Shown piece by piece: positions 7,258-16,829 of a DNA stretch of 64,000 bases. The notes beneath the pieces are model-generated. The model worked only from the letters and a program-made list of their open reading frames with translations. It ran no database searches and was not told where the DNA came from. This DNA is from Sphingomicrobium marinum (lineage in GTDB: Bacteria > Pseudomonadota > Alphaproteobacteria > Sphingomonadales > Sphingomonadaceae). Position numbers and translations under genes: made by a program. The stretch's first letter is position 1. Each line of letters begins with the position of its first letter. The stretch lies in assembly GCF_026157105.1 (NCBI RefSeq), contig NZ_JANPVQ010000001.1:489501-553500 (forward strand), written 5' to 3'.

Positions 7258-9398
7258 CAGTCGCCCAGCTGGTCGATCACGAACTGGTAGGCCTCGGCCT
7301 GCTCGTAAAGGCTATTCCAGCGCCCTGACTTGCCGCCATGGCCTGCGCCCATGTTGATCTTCATCAGCAGCAGGTTGTCGTCGGTCTTGGTGGCGCGCAG
7401 CTTGGCGGTCCACTTGGCCGGCTCCCAATAGGTCACGCGCGGATCGTTGAGTCCGCCGGTGATCAGCATCGCGGGATAATCCTGCGCCTTGACGTTGTCA
7501 TAGGGCGAATAGGCAAGGATGGTCCTGAAGGCCTCTTCGCTTTCGATCGGGTTGCCCCACTCGTTCCATTCGCCCGGCGTGAGCGGAAGGCTGTCGTCGA
7601 GCATGGTATTGAGGACGTCGACGAAGGGGACGTGTGCTGCCACCGCGCCGTACAATTCGGGCGCCTGGTTGACGATCGCGCCCATCAGCTCGCCGCCAGC
7701 GCTACCGCCCTCGGCCGCGACCATGCCGGGCTTTGCATATCCCGCCTCGATAAGGCCGCGGGTCACGTCGACAAAGTCGTTGAAGGTATTCTCGCGCTTT
7801 TCCATTTTGCCATCGAGATACCATTGGTAGCCAAGGTCATCGCCGCCGCGGATATGCGCAATGGCATAGGCGAAGCCGCGATCGACCAGGCTGAAGCGCG
7901 AGGTCGAGAAGCTGGGCGGGATGGCGTAGCCGTAGGCGCCATAAGCGTAGACGAACAGCTTGCCCGACTGGTCGAGCGCGAAGTCCTTGCGGCGCAGTAC
8001 CGAGACCGGGACCTTGGCACCGTCGCGGGCATCGATCATCAGGCGGTCGACCGTATATCGCGACGGGTCATAGCCCGAGGGGATTTCCTGTACCTTGAGC
8101 GTTTCGAGGCGATCGTCGGCAGGATGGTAGTCATAGACGGTGCCCGGCGTGACCATCGAGCTGTAGCTGATGCGATAGGCCGCCGGTGCGTATTCCGGGT
8201 TACCCGAAAATCCCGCGCTATAGGCTTCCTCGTCGAAAGGAACGCGCTTCATCTCGCCGCTGTCATAATCGCGCAGATATAGCTGATCGAGACCGCCCAG
8301 GCGTCCTTCCACCAGCATGTGATCGCGATGCGCGCTGATGCCCTGCAGGTAAAAGTCGTCGCTACCGGCAATTACGGTGTGCCAGGCTTGCGGATCGGCC
8401 GGGTCGGCTTCGGCAAGGCGGAAGTTGACGTGGTTGTCATTGGTGACGATCCACAGCTTCCCGTGCGCGCTGTCGACATCATACTGGATGTCGGGGCGAC
8501 GGCGCTTGACGAGCTTTGGCTCGGCGGTGGGATCGTCCGCCGGGATGATATAGGTTTCGTCCGAAATGTTTTCGCCCGTCTCGATCAGGATCCACTGCTC
8601 GTCGGTGGTCTGTCCGACGCCGACGGTGAAGGCGACGTTCTCGGTTTCCTCGTAGAGGACAGGATCATCGGCCGGATCGGTGCCGAGCTTGTGATAGAGC
8701 GCCTTGTCGGTGCGCCAATTGTCGTTGACGACCGTGTAGACGATGCCGTCCGAACCCGCGGTCCATACCGGCTGGCCGAGCGACCGGTCGGTGATCGTCT
8801 CGAGGTCCTCGCCGCTCTCGATATTCATGATCTTGAGCGTGTAGCGCTCGGCCCCGTTGGTGTCGGTAGAATAGGCCGCAAGCTTGCCGTCGGGGCTGAC
8901 GCTCATCGCGCCGAGGCGGAAATAATCAAGTCCTTCTGCGGCCTGATTCTCGTCATAGACGAGCTTGCCGTCGGTCGGCGAATTGTCCGCTGAGGTGCCG
9001 GTCGCGGGCTTGCGGTACCACAGGCGGTACTGGGTGCCGGGCGCGAATTCGGACCAGTAGACATAGTCGCCGTCCTTAACAGGCACCGACTTGTCGTCTT
9101 CCTTGATGCGAGCCTTCATCTCCTCGAACAGCGTTTCGATGGCCGCTTCCTGCGGCTTCTTCCACGCTTCGAAATAGGCATTTTCCGCCTTCAGATAATC
9201 GAGCACGTCCTCGTCATCGATCTTGGGATAGCTCTGGTCTTTGAGCCAGGCCCAGGGGTCCTCGATGGTGATGCCGTGGCGCTCGTAACTATATGGGCGC
9301 TGCTCGGCGACGGGGGGATTGGGCAAGTCGATCTCCTGTTGGGCGATACTCGGGGTAGCGACTGCAATGGTCGCTGCAAAAAAAACGGGAAGGCGCAT
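7257..9398 (-). CDS. ptrB: Oligopeptidase B-like prolyl oligopeptidase (S9A), exported
   Basis: A 713-residue serine peptidase made of an N-terminal seven-bladed propeller and a C-terminal alpha/beta hydrolase domain. The nucleophile lies in GGSAGGELMG (Ser566), with the later LLMKINMGAGHGGKSGR segment supplying the histidine. The start at 9398 is chosen because MRLPVFFAATIAVATPSIAQ is a good signal peptide; a longer open frame upstream has no family match. Oligopeptidase B cleaves short peptides after basic residues. Here it probably acts in the periplasm, next to another exported peptidase. The short 9399-9512 gap holds divergent promoters shared with pepP. Confidence 0.88.
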   Translation of the reverse strand: MRLPVFFAATIAVATPSIAQQEIDLPNPPVAEQRPYSYERHGITIEDPWAWLKDQSYPKIDDEDVLDYLKAENAYFEAWKKPQEAAIETLFEEMKARIKEDDKSVPVKDGDYVYWSEFAPGTQYRLWYRKPATGTSADNSPTDGKLVYDENQAAEGLDYFRLGAMSVSPDGKLAAYSTDTNGAERYTLKIMNIESGEDLETITDRSLGQPVWTAGSDGIVYTVVNDNWRTDKALYHKLGTDPADDPVLYEETENVAFTVGVGQTTDEQWILIETGENISDETYIIPADDPTAEPKLVKRRRPDIQYDVDSAHGKLWIVTNDNHVNFRLAEADPADPQAWHTVIAGSDDFYLQGISAHRDHMLVEGRLGGLDQLYLRDYDSGEMKRVPFDEEAYSAGFSGNPEYAPAAYRISYSSMVTPGTVYDYHPADDRLETLKVQEIPSGYDPSRYTVDRLMIDARDGAKVPVSVLRRKDFALDQSGKLFVYAYGAYGYAIPPSFSTSRFSLVDRGFAYAIAHIRGGDDLGYQWYLDGKMEKRENTFNDFVDVTRGLIEAGYAKPGMVAAEGGSAGGELMGAIVNQAPELYGAVAAHVPFVDVLNTMLDDSLPLTPGEWNEWGNPIESEEAFRTILAYSPYDNVKAQDYPAMLITGGLNDPRVTYWEPAKWTAKLRATKTDDNLLLMKINMGAGHGGKSGRWNSLYEQAEAYQFVIDQLGD

Positions 9399-9512
9399 AT
9401 TCGGCTCCACTTGGTGTGTCCTCCTGTTGAAAGCAAAGGTGAGGCCATTACGTCCAGTGTGAATCCGCGCTATCATGCGCTCAAAGGCACAAGTTTTTAG
9501 AAAAGGTCCTTC

Positions 9513-11315
9513 ATGTCCACGCACGCCGATCGCCTCAACGCCCTGCGCACCCAGTTGAAAGAGGACGGGCTCGACGGGTTCGTCGTGCCGCTCACCGATG
9601 AACATATGAGCGAATATGTCGGCAGCTATGCCCAGCGGTTGGCATGGCTGACGGGCTTCGATGGTTCGGCGGGTGCGGCAGCGGTGCTTCCCGAAGAAGC
9701 GGCGATCTTCACCGACGGGCGCTACACCATCCAGGTGCGCCAGCAGGTCGATGGCGACCTGTTCGCCTATGAGGATGTGCCGCAAACTTCGATTGCCGCG
9801 TGGTTGCAGGAACATGCGCCCGAAGGTGGGCGCATCGGGTACGATCCCTGGCTGCATACGCGCGCCTGGGTGCGGCAGGCGACCAAGAGCCTTGCGGCGC
9901 GCGGAGCGGAACTGGTCGCGGTCGAGCGTAATCCCATTGACGCCGTCTGGCTCGACCGGCCCGAGCCTTCAAAGGCGCACCTCGTCACCTATGATGAAAA
10001 GCTGGCGGGCAAGAGCTCGGCCGCCAAGCGGCAGGAAATGGCCGACTGGATCGAGAGCGAGGGCGCCGACGCAACGGTGCTGGCGGCGCTCGATTCGATC
10101 GCGTGGACCTTCAACGTGCGCGGCGCTGACGTGACGCACACCCCCGTCGCGCTGGCCTACGCGCTGGTTCACAAGGACGGCACCGCCGACCTCTTCGTCG
10201 AGCCCGAGAAGATTTCGGACGAGGTGCGCCAGCATCTCGGCAATGGCGTGCGCCTGCATGACCGCGATGCGTTCGAAACCCACCTCAAGAGCCTGAAGGG
10301 CAAGACTGTCGCGGTCGATCCCGAGCGCTCGGTCGCCGCCATTCCGCAGGCGCTCGAAGCCGCGGGCGCGCGCATCCTTGACCGCCGCGATCCTGCCGTG
10401 CTGCCCAAGGCGATCAAGAACGAGGCCGAGATCAACGGTCACAAGGAAGCGCAGTATCGCGATGGCGCGGTGATCTCGCGGTTTCTCAAGTGGCTCGAGG
10501 AAGAGGCGCCCAAGGGCGAGCTCGACGAGCTCACGGTTGCGGCCAAATTGCTCGAGATGCGCGAGGCGACTGGCCAGCTGAAGGACATCAGCTTCGACAC
10601 GATTTCGGGTGCAGGGCCCAATGGCGCGCTGCCGCATTACCGCGTCAACGAGGCGTCGAACCATCCGCTCGAGATGAATTCGATCTACCTGGTCGATTCG
10701 GGCGGCCAGTATCTCGATGGCACCACCGACATTACGCGAACGGTGATCGTCGGCGAGCCGACCGAGGAGATGAAGGACCGCTTCACCCGCGTCCTCAAGG
10801 GCCACATCGCCATTGCGACACAGCGCTGGCCGCAGGGCATTTCGGGCGGCCGGCTCGACAGTTTTGCGCGGCAGTATCTTTGGCAAGTAGGCCTCGATTA
10901 TGCGCATGGCACCGGTCACGGCGTCGGCGCTTTCCTCGCCGTACACGAAGGGCCGCAGCGTATATCGCCACCGGGCGGCGCCTATGCCGGTGCGGACGAG
11001 CCGCTCGCACCCGGCATGATCCTGTCGAACGAACCGGGGTATTACAAAGCGAACGAATACGGCATCCGCATCGAGAATCTGGTGCTGGTGGTCGAGGTCG
11101 GAGGGGCGGCGAGCGAAGCCGACAAGCCGCTTCTGGGCTTTGAAACGCTGACCTTCGCGCCGATCGACCGGCGCCTGATCGAACCGGAACTGCTTACCCC
11201 TGCCGAGTTGCAATGGCTCAACGACTATCACGCCGAGGTGGTGGAGAAGATCGGGCCGCGGCTCGAAGGCGAAGAGCTCGAATGGCTCAAGGCGGCCTGC
11301 GCACCGATCGGCTAG
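9513..11315 (+). CDS. pepP: Xaa-Pro aminopeptidase (aminopeptidase P, M24B)
   Basis: Removes an N-terminal residue that precedes proline. The 600-residue protein has two creatinase-like N-terminal domains and a pita-bread catalytic domain. Metal ligands are visible in order: the two aspartates of YLVDSGGQYLDGTTDIT, the histidine of GTGHGVGAF, the glutamate of SNEPGYY and the glutamate of IRIENLV. The length fits the long, three-domain form found in many alphaproteobacteria and eukaryotes. There is no signal peptide, so it should be cytoplasmic. An AAGG ribosome site precedes the ATG. Confidence 0.93.
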   Translation: MSTHADRLNALRTQLKEDGLDGFVVPLTDEHMSEYVGSYAQRLAWLTGFDGSAGAAAVLPEEAAIFTDGRYTIQVRQQVDGDLFAYEDVPQTSIAAWLQEHAPEGGRIGYDPWLHTRAWVRQATKSLAARGAELVAVERNPIDAVWLDRPEPSKAHLVTYDEKLAGKSSAAKRQEMADWIESEGADATVLAALDSIAWTFNVRGADVTHTPVALAYALVHKDGTADLFVEPEKISDEVRQHLGNGVRLHDRDAFETHLKSLKGKTVAVDPERSVAAIPQALEAAGARILDRRDPAVLPKAIKNEAEINGHKEAQYRDGAVISRFLKWLEEEAPKGELDELTVAAKLLEMREATGQLKDISFDTISGAGPNGALPHYRVNEASNHPLEMNSIYLVDSGGQYLDGTTDITRTVIVGEPTEEMKDRFTRVLKGHIAIATQRWPQGISGGRLDSFARQYLWQVGLDYAHGTGHGVGAFLAVHEGPQRISPPGGAYAGADEPLAPGMILSNEPGYYKANEYGIRIENLVLVVEVGGAASEADKPLLGFETLTFAPIDRRLIEPELLTPAELQWLNDYHAEVVEKIGPRLEGEELEWLKAACAPIG

Positions 11316-11371
11316 ACGCCTCCCATCTGTTCACGTAATGTTCTCCCGACGCGACTCGAAGGGAGAGACAA

Positions 11372-11749
11372 ATGATCGGTTATGTGACGCTCGGCACCAA
11401 CGACCTCGAAAAGGCCGCTCCGTTTTATGATGCCATCGCCAAGGAGTTGGGCGTTGGACGGATGATGGAGTTCGACACGTTCATCGCATGGGGCGATGCC
11501 AAGGGTGGCCCCGGCATCGGCGTGACCAAACCTTATGACGGCGACCCCGCAACCGTCGGCAACGGCGTGATGGTCGCGCTGCTGTGCAAGGACACCTCGC
11601 AGGTGAAGAAGGTCTATCAGACTGCGCTGGAAAATGGCGGTAGCGACGAAGGGGCGCCGGGTCCGCGCGGTGACGATGGCTTCTATGCTGCCTATTTCCG
11701 CGATCTTGACGGCAACAAGCTCAACGCTTTCTGCATGACGTCCGGCTGA
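11372..11749 (+). CDS. VOC (glyoxalase/bleomycin-resistance) family protein
   Basis: A 125-residue single-unit VOC protein. It opens IGYVTLGTNDLEKAAPFYDAI and closes with AAYFRDLDGNKLNAFCM, the paired beta-alpha-beta-beta-beta modules with the D-P/D-G-N end typical of the family. Such proteins bind a metal and act on small molecules or bind antibiotics; no substrate is evident. GGGAGAG precedes the ATG. Its TGA abuts the TGA of the convergent small gene (TGATCA). Confidence 0.85.
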   Translation: MIGYVTLGTNDLEKAAPFYDAIAKELGVGRMMEFDTFIAWGDAKGGPGIGVTKPYDGDPATVGNGVMVALLCKDTSQVKKVYQTALENGGSDEGAPGPRGDDGFYAAYFRDLDGNKLNAFCMTSG

Positions 11750-11884
11750 TCAGTCGGCGTCCTTGCGCTCGGTCGCGGGGCCCGTGTCTTCGGGCGCGCC
11801 GCGTGCCTGGTTCTTGCGGCGACGAAGGTTCGCGCGCAGTGCTTCGGCAAGCCGTTTGCCTTTGTCATCGTCCTTTTGAGCCAT
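11750..11884 (-). CDS. Small basic protein, 44 aa
   Basis: Starts MAQKDDDKGKRLAEALRANLRRRKNQ: a highly charged, helical, lysine/arginine-rich segment followed by a polar tail. Starting at 11884 gives a compact protein without odd N-terminal residues; longer frames reach into the region before the tRNA. Short proteins of this look (LRANLRRRK core) occur in sphingomonads with no known role. Nucleic-acid binding is possible but unproven. Confidence 0.55.
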   Translation of the reverse strand: MAQKDDDKGKRLAEALRANLRRRKNQARGAPEDTGPATERKDAD

Positions 11885-11972
11885 GGTCGCCTGATAAGCA
11901 GGTGTTCGTGCAGCCGCAAGCGCTTGACAGGGCAGGGGTCCTATGGTCTTAGGCGCGCCGTCTTCCAACTAG

Positions 11973-12047
<75 letters not shown>

Positions 12048-12575
12048 TTATTCGTCCGACGACTCTTCCCCGCCGCTTTCCGCCGAGGCATCGATATCCG
12101 GGGTCATCGTGGCGATGACGTCGTGGATCGTGGCGTAGAGCAGTGCGACGGTGGTGGCGAGCAGCGCGACGACCAGCACGGTGATCGCGAACAAGCCGTT
12201 ATACATCCAGATGAACCAGTCCGCCGGCAGCCCCTCGAATTCGCCGACCGGGAAGACCAGTGCGAGCAGCAGCAGCAGGCTGGCCATTAGCGATACCGTC
12301 GCGGCCTTGGCCACGAGGTTGATCCGCCACCACACGTCGTAATCAAAGTCGGCGTCGAGCCGACGCATCATGCCGGTGATGGTCAGCATCAGCGCGAGGA
12401 TGGTCGCCGATGACGTGGCGCTCGCAGCACCCAGATAAAGACCCGATGACGCAAGCGTTTCGACCAGCTGGATCGCTTCTCCCAGCGAGTAGATGCCGCC
12501 GATGGCCTCGCGCGCTCCCCATCCGAGCAGCACGAAAAAGATGAAGATTCCTGTCGCCCAGGGATGGTTTTTCAT
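12048..12575 (-). CDS. Integral membrane protein of unknown function, 175 aa
   Basis: Four hydrophobic segments are visible, at about residues 7-22, 45-67, 90-112 and 120-150, with an acidic serine-rich tail (SAESGGEESSDE). No motif points to a transporter or enzyme family. The stop begins directly after the CCA end of tRNA-Thr, so this gene and the tRNA converge without any spacer. The start at 12575 faces the DUF202 gene across a 73-base divergent promoter region. Confidence 0.75.
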   Translation of the reverse strand: MKNHPWATGIFIFFVLLGWGAREAIGGIYSLGEAIQLVETLASSGLYLGAASATSSATILALMLTITGMMRRLDADFDYDVWWRINLVAKAATVSLMASLLLLLALVFPVGEFEGLPADWFIWMYNGLFAITVLVVALLATTVALLYATIHDVIATMTPDIDASAESGGEESSDE

Positions 12576-12602
12576 AGGATTGGCCCCTTAAGATACTCTC
12601 GG

Positions 12603-12627
12603 GCAACGAATTGGTGCGCGCATCGTT
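12603..12627 (+). promoter_or_regulatory. Possible EcfG-like promoter (weak)
   Basis: GCAAC at 12603-12607 and CGTT at 12624-12627 are 16 bases apart, one mismatch from the alphaproteobacterial general-stress consensus GGAAC-N16/17-CGTT. The -10 ends 21 bases before the DUF202 start. With one mismatch in the -35 this is only suggestive. Confidence 0.25.
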
Positions 12628-12648
12628 GCTTCGGCTGGGAGACACTAA

Positions 12649-13041
12649 ATGGTTGGCGACACGCCGAATTCCGAAAAAGACGGTAACGAACTTGCCGAGG
12701 AGCGCACCGATCTTGCCGAAGACCGGACCATGATGGCGGTCGAGCGCACCATGGCGAGCTGGATGGGGTCGGGCATGGGGCTGATCGGTCTGGGCCTTGG
12801 TCTGCGTGCCGTCTTTGGCGAATTCGAGCCCTGGTGGGTGCCGCGCGCGATGGCGACATTCTTCATGTTGCTAGCCATCGTCCTGGTGCAAAGCGCTAAG
12901 AACCGCATGTGCGGCGCCTTGGCGCGGATGAGCGGCAATTGGGTCGATCCGCCCGACACGCGCGGCATTGTCTACGGGGCCTATGGCATCAGCCTTGGCG
13001 CCTTGGTGATGATCGCCGGCGTCTGGCTCTTCTTCGGTTGA
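12649..13041 (+). CDS. DUF202 (YidH-type) membrane protein
   Basis: A 130-residue inner-membrane protein. It has the DUF202 signature of repeated LAxxRTxxAxxRT (LAEERTDLAEDRTMMAVERT, about residues 15-34) just before the first of three membrane helices (about 40-55, 63-82 and 108-128). Function in the family is unknown. It begins seven bases upstream of a second small membrane gene, so the pair is probably one operon. A weak EcfG-like promoter candidate lies upstream. Confidence 0.85.
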   Translation: MVGDTPNSEKDGNELAEERTDLAEDRTMMAVERTMASWMGSGMGLIGLGLGLRAVFGEFEPWWVPRAMATFFMLLAIVLVQSAKNRMCGALARMSGNWVDPPDTRGIVYGAYGISLGALVMIAGVWLFFG

Positions 13042-13047
13042 TCGGGC

Positions 13048-13293
13048 ATGACGGACGATATGAGCGACGACAGACTCGATACCGATCCCGGCGGACCTGG
13101 CGGCGCGCCCATCGCCATAGGCTTGCTGGTCCTCATCTTGCTGTTGCTGGTCTTCCTGTTTCGCGAGGAGCTTGGCATCGGCTCGCCGACAGCGGAAATC
13201 ACGATACCCGAGCGCTTCGAAACGGAAATTCCGCAGCCGCCGGTAGAACCGGAAGACGAAATGCCCGCGAACGAGGCCTCGGCGGCGAATTGA
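13048..13293 (+). CDS. Small single-span membrane protein, 81 aa
   Basis: An acidic N-terminus with a PGGPGGAP stretch precedes one strongly hydrophobic helix (about residues 27-46). A proline- and glutamate-rich C-terminal tail (PQPPVEPEDEMPANEAS) follows. The start could also be the ATG at 13060. It lies six bases after the DUF202 gene. I do not recognise a family. Confidence 0.6.
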   Translation: MTDDMSDDRLDTDPGGPGGAPIAIGLLVLILLLLVFLFREELGIGSPTAEITIPERFETEIPQPPVEPEDEMPANEASAAN

Positions 13294-13346
13294 CTTCGCT
13301 CGGGCAAGTCGTCACCACGCGCACCAAATAGAGGTAAGAGGCTGGA

Positions 13347-14624
13347 ATGAACTTCATCACCGGTTTTGGCGCGCACGTGGAAACGGAAGCGATTGCAGGG
13401 GCGCTGCCCAAAGGCCGCAACAGCCCGCAAAAGCCCGCCTTTGGCCTTTATGCCGAACAATTGTCAGGCAGCGCCTTCACCATGGCGCGGCACGAGAATC
13501 TACGCAGTTGGCTCTATCGCCTGCGCCCGACCGCGGACCATCGCCCGTTCGAGGCCTATCGTGGCAATGCGCTCGTCGGCGCCAAGGGCTCGGACAAGCC
13601 GCTGGCACCCAACCGCCTGCGCTGGGATCCCGTCGCCGACCTGCCGCAAGGCAAGGATTTCGTGGATGGGCTGGTGACAATGCTGGCGACGCGCGATCCC
13701 GCCGATCTCGAGGGCGTCGCGATGCACCTCTACCGCGCCGACAAATCGATGCAGGACCGCGTCTTCTTCTCGGCCGATGGAGAGCTGCTCATCCTGCCGC
13801 AGCAGGGTGCGCTGCACCTCGTCACCGAGATGGGACATCTGCCAGTCGCGCCCGGTTCGATCGCGCTTATCCCGCGCGGCGTCCGCTTCCGCGTCGAACT
13901 GGCTGAAGGGTCGGCAAGAGGCTACGTGGCCGAGAATTACGGCGCCCCCTTCCGCTTGCCCGATCTTGGCCCGATCGGCTCCAACGGCCTTGCCAATCCG
14001 CGCGATTTCGAGATGCCCGTGGCGGCCTTTGAAGACGTCGATGGCGATGTCGAACTCATCCAGAAGCAGGGCGGCCGGCTTTGGTCGACGACGCTCGATC
14101 ATTCACCGCTCGATGTCGTTGCCTGGCATGGCAACTACGCGCCCTGTCGCTACGACCTGTCGCGCTTCAACACGATGAACACGGTCAGTTTCGACCATCC
14201 CGATCCCAGCATTTTCACGGTGCTGACCTCGCCCAGCGATACGCCGGGGCGCGCCAATGCCGATTTCGTCATCTTCCCCCCGCGCTGGATGGTGGCGGAA
14301 GACACGTTCCGTCCGCCCTGGTTCCACCGCAACGTGATGAGCGAGGCGATGGGGCTCATCCACGGCGAATATGACGCCAAGGCCGAAGGCTTCCAGTCGG
14401 GCGGGCTGAGTCTGCACAACATCATGAGCGGGCATGGTCCCGACGTCGAAAGCTGGAAAAAAGCGAGCGAAGCGAAGCTCGAGCCGGTCAAGCTCGATGG
14501 CACGCTGGCATTCATGGTCGAGACTTGCTGGCCCTACGCGCCGACCGATTTTGCGATGGAACGATCGCAACCCGATTACGATTTAGCATGGACTGGATTC
14601 CCCAAAGCGGAGCTTCCCGAATGA
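13347..14624 (+). CDS. hmgA: Homogentisate 1,2-dioxygenase
   Basis: Opens the aromatic ring of homogentisate to maleylacetoacetate using Fe(II) and oxygen. The 425-residue length is normal. The cupin-like N-terminal domain contains [19 protein letters not shown]. The C-terminal part holds family signatures such as the [19 protein letters not shown] stretch and [11 protein letters not shown], which carry the iron-binding histidines and glutamate, then [14 protein letters not shown]. It overlaps fahA by four bases (ATGA), so the two enzymes are coupled. The isomerase linking them, maiA, is at 4770-5414. Confidence 0.96.
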   Translation: MNFITGFGAHVETEAIAGALPKGRNSPQKPAFGLYAEQLSGSAFTMARHENLRSWLYRLRPTADHRPFEAYRGNALVGAKGSDKPLAPNRLRWDPVADLPQGKDFVDGLVTMLATRDPADLEGVAMHLYRADKSMQDRVFFSADGELLILPQQGALHLVTEMGHLPVAPGSIALIPRGVRFRVELAEGSARGYVAENYGAPFRLPDLGPIGSNGLANPRDFEMPVAAFEDVDGDVELIQKQGGRLWSTTLDHSPLDVVAWHGNYAPCRYDLSRFNTMNTVSFDHPDPSIFTVLTSPSDTPGRANADFVIFPPRWMVAEDTFRPPWFHRNVMSEAMGLIHGEYDAKAEGFQSGGLSLHNIMSGHGPDVESWKKASEAKLEPVKLDGTLAFMVETCWPYAPTDFAMERSQPDYDLAWTGFPKAELPE

Positions 14625-15913
14625 CCCTCGATGCCACCCACGATCCCGATCTCACCAGCTGGGTCGAGAGCGCCAACGGCCACCCCGAATTTCCGATCCA
14701 GAACCTGCCGCTGGGCGTCTTTTCGGTCGCGGGCGGCGCGCCGCGCATCGGGGTCGCGATCGGCGACAAGATCCTCGACCTGTGCGCGCTCGCTGCGGCG
14801 GAAATGATTCCTGACGAAGACTGGGCGGAAACGCTGCAGGAGCCGGTGCTCAACAGCTTCTTCTCGCTCGGCATAGAAGCTAGCCAGGGCCTGCGCGAAT
14901 GGCTGAGCGACTTGTTGTCGGACGGCAATAACGAAACCAGCGTGTCGCCCAGCCTGTTCGACCGCGAAAGCGCGGAAATGTACGTGCCGTGCGCCGTTGG
15001 CGATTACACCGATTTCTATGTCGGCATCCATCACGCCACCAATGTCGGCAGCCTGTTCCGGCCCGACAATCCGCTGCTGCCCAACTATAAATATGTGCCG
15101 ATCGGCTATCATGGCCGTGCCAGTTCGGTGCGCGTGTCGGGTCACCCCGTCGTGCGCCCGTCGGGTCAGCGCAAAGGCCCCGATCAGGATGCGCCCGCGC
15201 GCGGCCCCTCGATGCGGCTCGATTACGAGCTCGAAATGGGCGTCTGGGTGGGCGAAGGCAATGCGCTCGGCGAACCTATTCCGATCGACGAGGCATCGCA
15301 GCATATTGCCGGATACTGCCTGCTCAACGACTGGTCGGCGCGCGATCTGCAGGCGTGGGAATACCAGCCGCTCGGTCCGTTCCTTGCAAAAAGCTTTCTT
15401 ACCACGGTGAGCCCGTGGGTTATCAGCCCGCAGGCGCTCGCCCCGTTCATGACCAAGATGCCGCCGCGCCCCGAGGAAGATCCCGCACCGCTCGACTATC
15501 TTGACGGCGGTCCGGATGCGGCCGCGCTCGGCATCAAGCTCGAAGTGCTGCTTTCGACCGAAAAGATGCGCGAGGATGGGGACGCTCCGCACACGCTGAG
15601 CCGGGGCGATGCCGCCAGCGCAATGTACTGGTCTGCTGCACAGATCGTGACGCACCACGCCTCGAACGGGTGTAATTTGCAGCCGGGCGATCTCATCGGC
15701 ACCGGCACACTCTCGACTGCGGAAGAAGCGGGCTACGGCTCGCTGCTCGAGCTGTCCGAAGGCGGCAAGAAGCCGATCACGCTGCCCAATGGAGAGACGC
15801 GCACCTTCCTCGAAGACGGCGATGAAGTGACGCTCATCGCGCGCTGCGACACGCCGGGCGCGGTTCCGATCGGTCTTGGCAGCTGCACGGGCAGGGTTGT
15901 GCCTGCCAAATGA
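14621..15913 (+). CDS. fahA: Fumarylacetoacetase
   Basis: Last enzyme of tyrosine breakdown: hydrolyses fumarylacetoacetate to fumarate and acetoacetate. The ATG at 14621 overlaps the hmgA stop and yields 430 residues, the family length. The SH3-like N-terminal domain is followed by the metal-dependent beta-roll core. Family blocks include [18 protein letters not shown], the catalytic/metal region [11 protein letters not shown] and [22 protein letters not shown], and the [10 protein letters not shown] segment near the end. A longer upstream frame exists but has no family match. It overlaps the next small membrane gene by four bases. Confidence 0.96.
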   Translation: MTLDATHDPDLTSWVESANGHPEFPIQNLPLGVFSVAGGAPRIGVAIGDKILDLCALAAAEMIPDEDWAETLQEPVLNSFFSLGIEASQGLREWLSDLLSDGNNETSVSPSLFDRESAEMYVPCAVGDYTDFYVGIHHATNVGSLFRPDNPLLPNYKYVPIGYHGRASSVRVSGHPVVRPSGQRKGPDQDAPARGPSMRLDYELEMGVWVGEGNALGEPIPIDEASQHIAGYCLLNDWSARDLQAWEYQPLGPFLAKSFLTTVSPWVISPQALAPFMTKMPPRPEEDPAPLDYLDGGPDAAALGIKLEVLLSTEKMREDGDAPHTLSRGDAASAMYWSAAQIVTHHASNGCNLQPGDLIGTGTLSTAEEAGYGSLLELSEGGKKPITLPNGETRTFLEDGDEVTLIARCDTPGAVPIGLGSCTGRVVPAK

Positions 15914-16377
15914 CGCTCGGCCTCGCCTTCCTGATCGGTTTCCTCAACGGTGCGCGCACCTTCCTGGCGCCCGCGCTGGTGGCGTGGAGCGCGGCGTTCG
16001 GCTGGCTCGATATTGCCGGGACGGGGTTGGGCTGGCTGGGCGCGCCCGCGCCGGCGGCTATCCTGACGCTGCTGGCGCTGGGTGAACTCTATGGCGACAA
16101 ACGCCCCGAAGCGCCCAACCGCACGATCAGCTACGGGCTGGTCGGACGCATCGCGATGGGGGCGCTGACGGGCGCTGCCGTTTCCATGGGCGCGGTGGAT
16201 CCTGCATCGGGCTGGGCCGGGGCCGCGCTTGGCGCATTGGGTGCGGCCATCGGTACCTTCGCGACACTGCGGGCAAGGCTTTGGCTGGCGGGCAAATTTG
16301 GCAAGGATTTGCCGGCAGCTTTAACCGAGGATGCGCTGCTCGTCATCGCGATCGCGCTGCTCATCTACGCCGCCTAG
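15910..16377 (+). CDS. DUF4126-like membrane protein, 155 aa
   Basis: Very hydrophobic, alanine- and glycine-rich, with about four membrane segments and the pattern GFLNGARTFLAPALVAWSAA near the N-terminus, as seen in DUF4126 proteins. Its start overlaps the fahA stop (ATGA), so it is transcribed with the homogentisate genes. A link to tyrosine breakdown is only positional. Function unknown. Confidence 0.75.
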   Translation: MTLGLAFLIGFLNGARTFLAPALVAWSAAFGWLDIAGTGLGWLGAPAPAAILTLLALGELYGDKRPEAPNRTISYGLVGRIAMGALTGAAVSMGAVDPASGWAGAALGALGAAIGTFATLRARLWLAGKFGKDLPAALTEDALLVIAIALLIYAA

Positions 16378-16603
16378 GACTTCGGACCAGCTTTGGGTTG
16401 GGGTGCGACATCCCCATATGCCTATCCATGAGCAATGATCGCGACGACGACTTCCGCGCATGGCAGGTTCGATCAACAGCGATTTCGATAATGATATCGG
16501 GCGTATGGTCGAGAACGCGCTCGCCCGGCGGGGTTGAGCCGGGGCATGGTTACAGGCCATGCCGCATCAAGCCGGAGCCCGACCCGGGCGATTTTTCAGG
16601 GAA

Positions 16604-16679
16604 TGGTGCCGCTTACAGGACTCGAACCTGTGACCCCCTCATTACGAATGAGGTGCTCTACCAGCTGAGCTAAAGCGGC
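16604..16679 (-). tRNA. tRNA-Thr (CGT anticodon)
   Basis: On the minus strand the acceptor GCCGCTT pairs with AAGCGGC, with D-arm AGCTCAGCTGGTAGAGC, anticodon loop TTCGTAA and T-loop GTTCGAGTC. CCA is encoded. It is a second threonine isoacceptor 4.6 kb from the GGT gene and on the other strand. The flanking stretches 16378-16603 and 16680-16829 hold no gene I can support. Confidence 0.95.
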
Positions 16680-16829
16680 ATGCTGGCCAAGTGCGCGCGG
16701 CTCCTAACAGGGGATCGCGGCTCGCACAAGCGTGAACAATCACTCCTATATGCGATCATGCTTAACGCTTTGTTTATCCAAATCGGAGAGAGTTGCGCAT
16801 GTATCGTGATTTAATCGCAGTGGGGATCC

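Noticed and set aside
7338-9398. Long plus-strand frames opposite the oligopeptidase B gene
   Set aside because: The minus frame holds the complete peptidase with its serine motif; the opposite frames are compositional shadows.
16762-16776. Near-match to a CtrA box (TTAACGCTTTGTTTA) before the PAS gene
   Set aside because: The second half-site has one mismatch and there is a single copy; too weak to list as a site.
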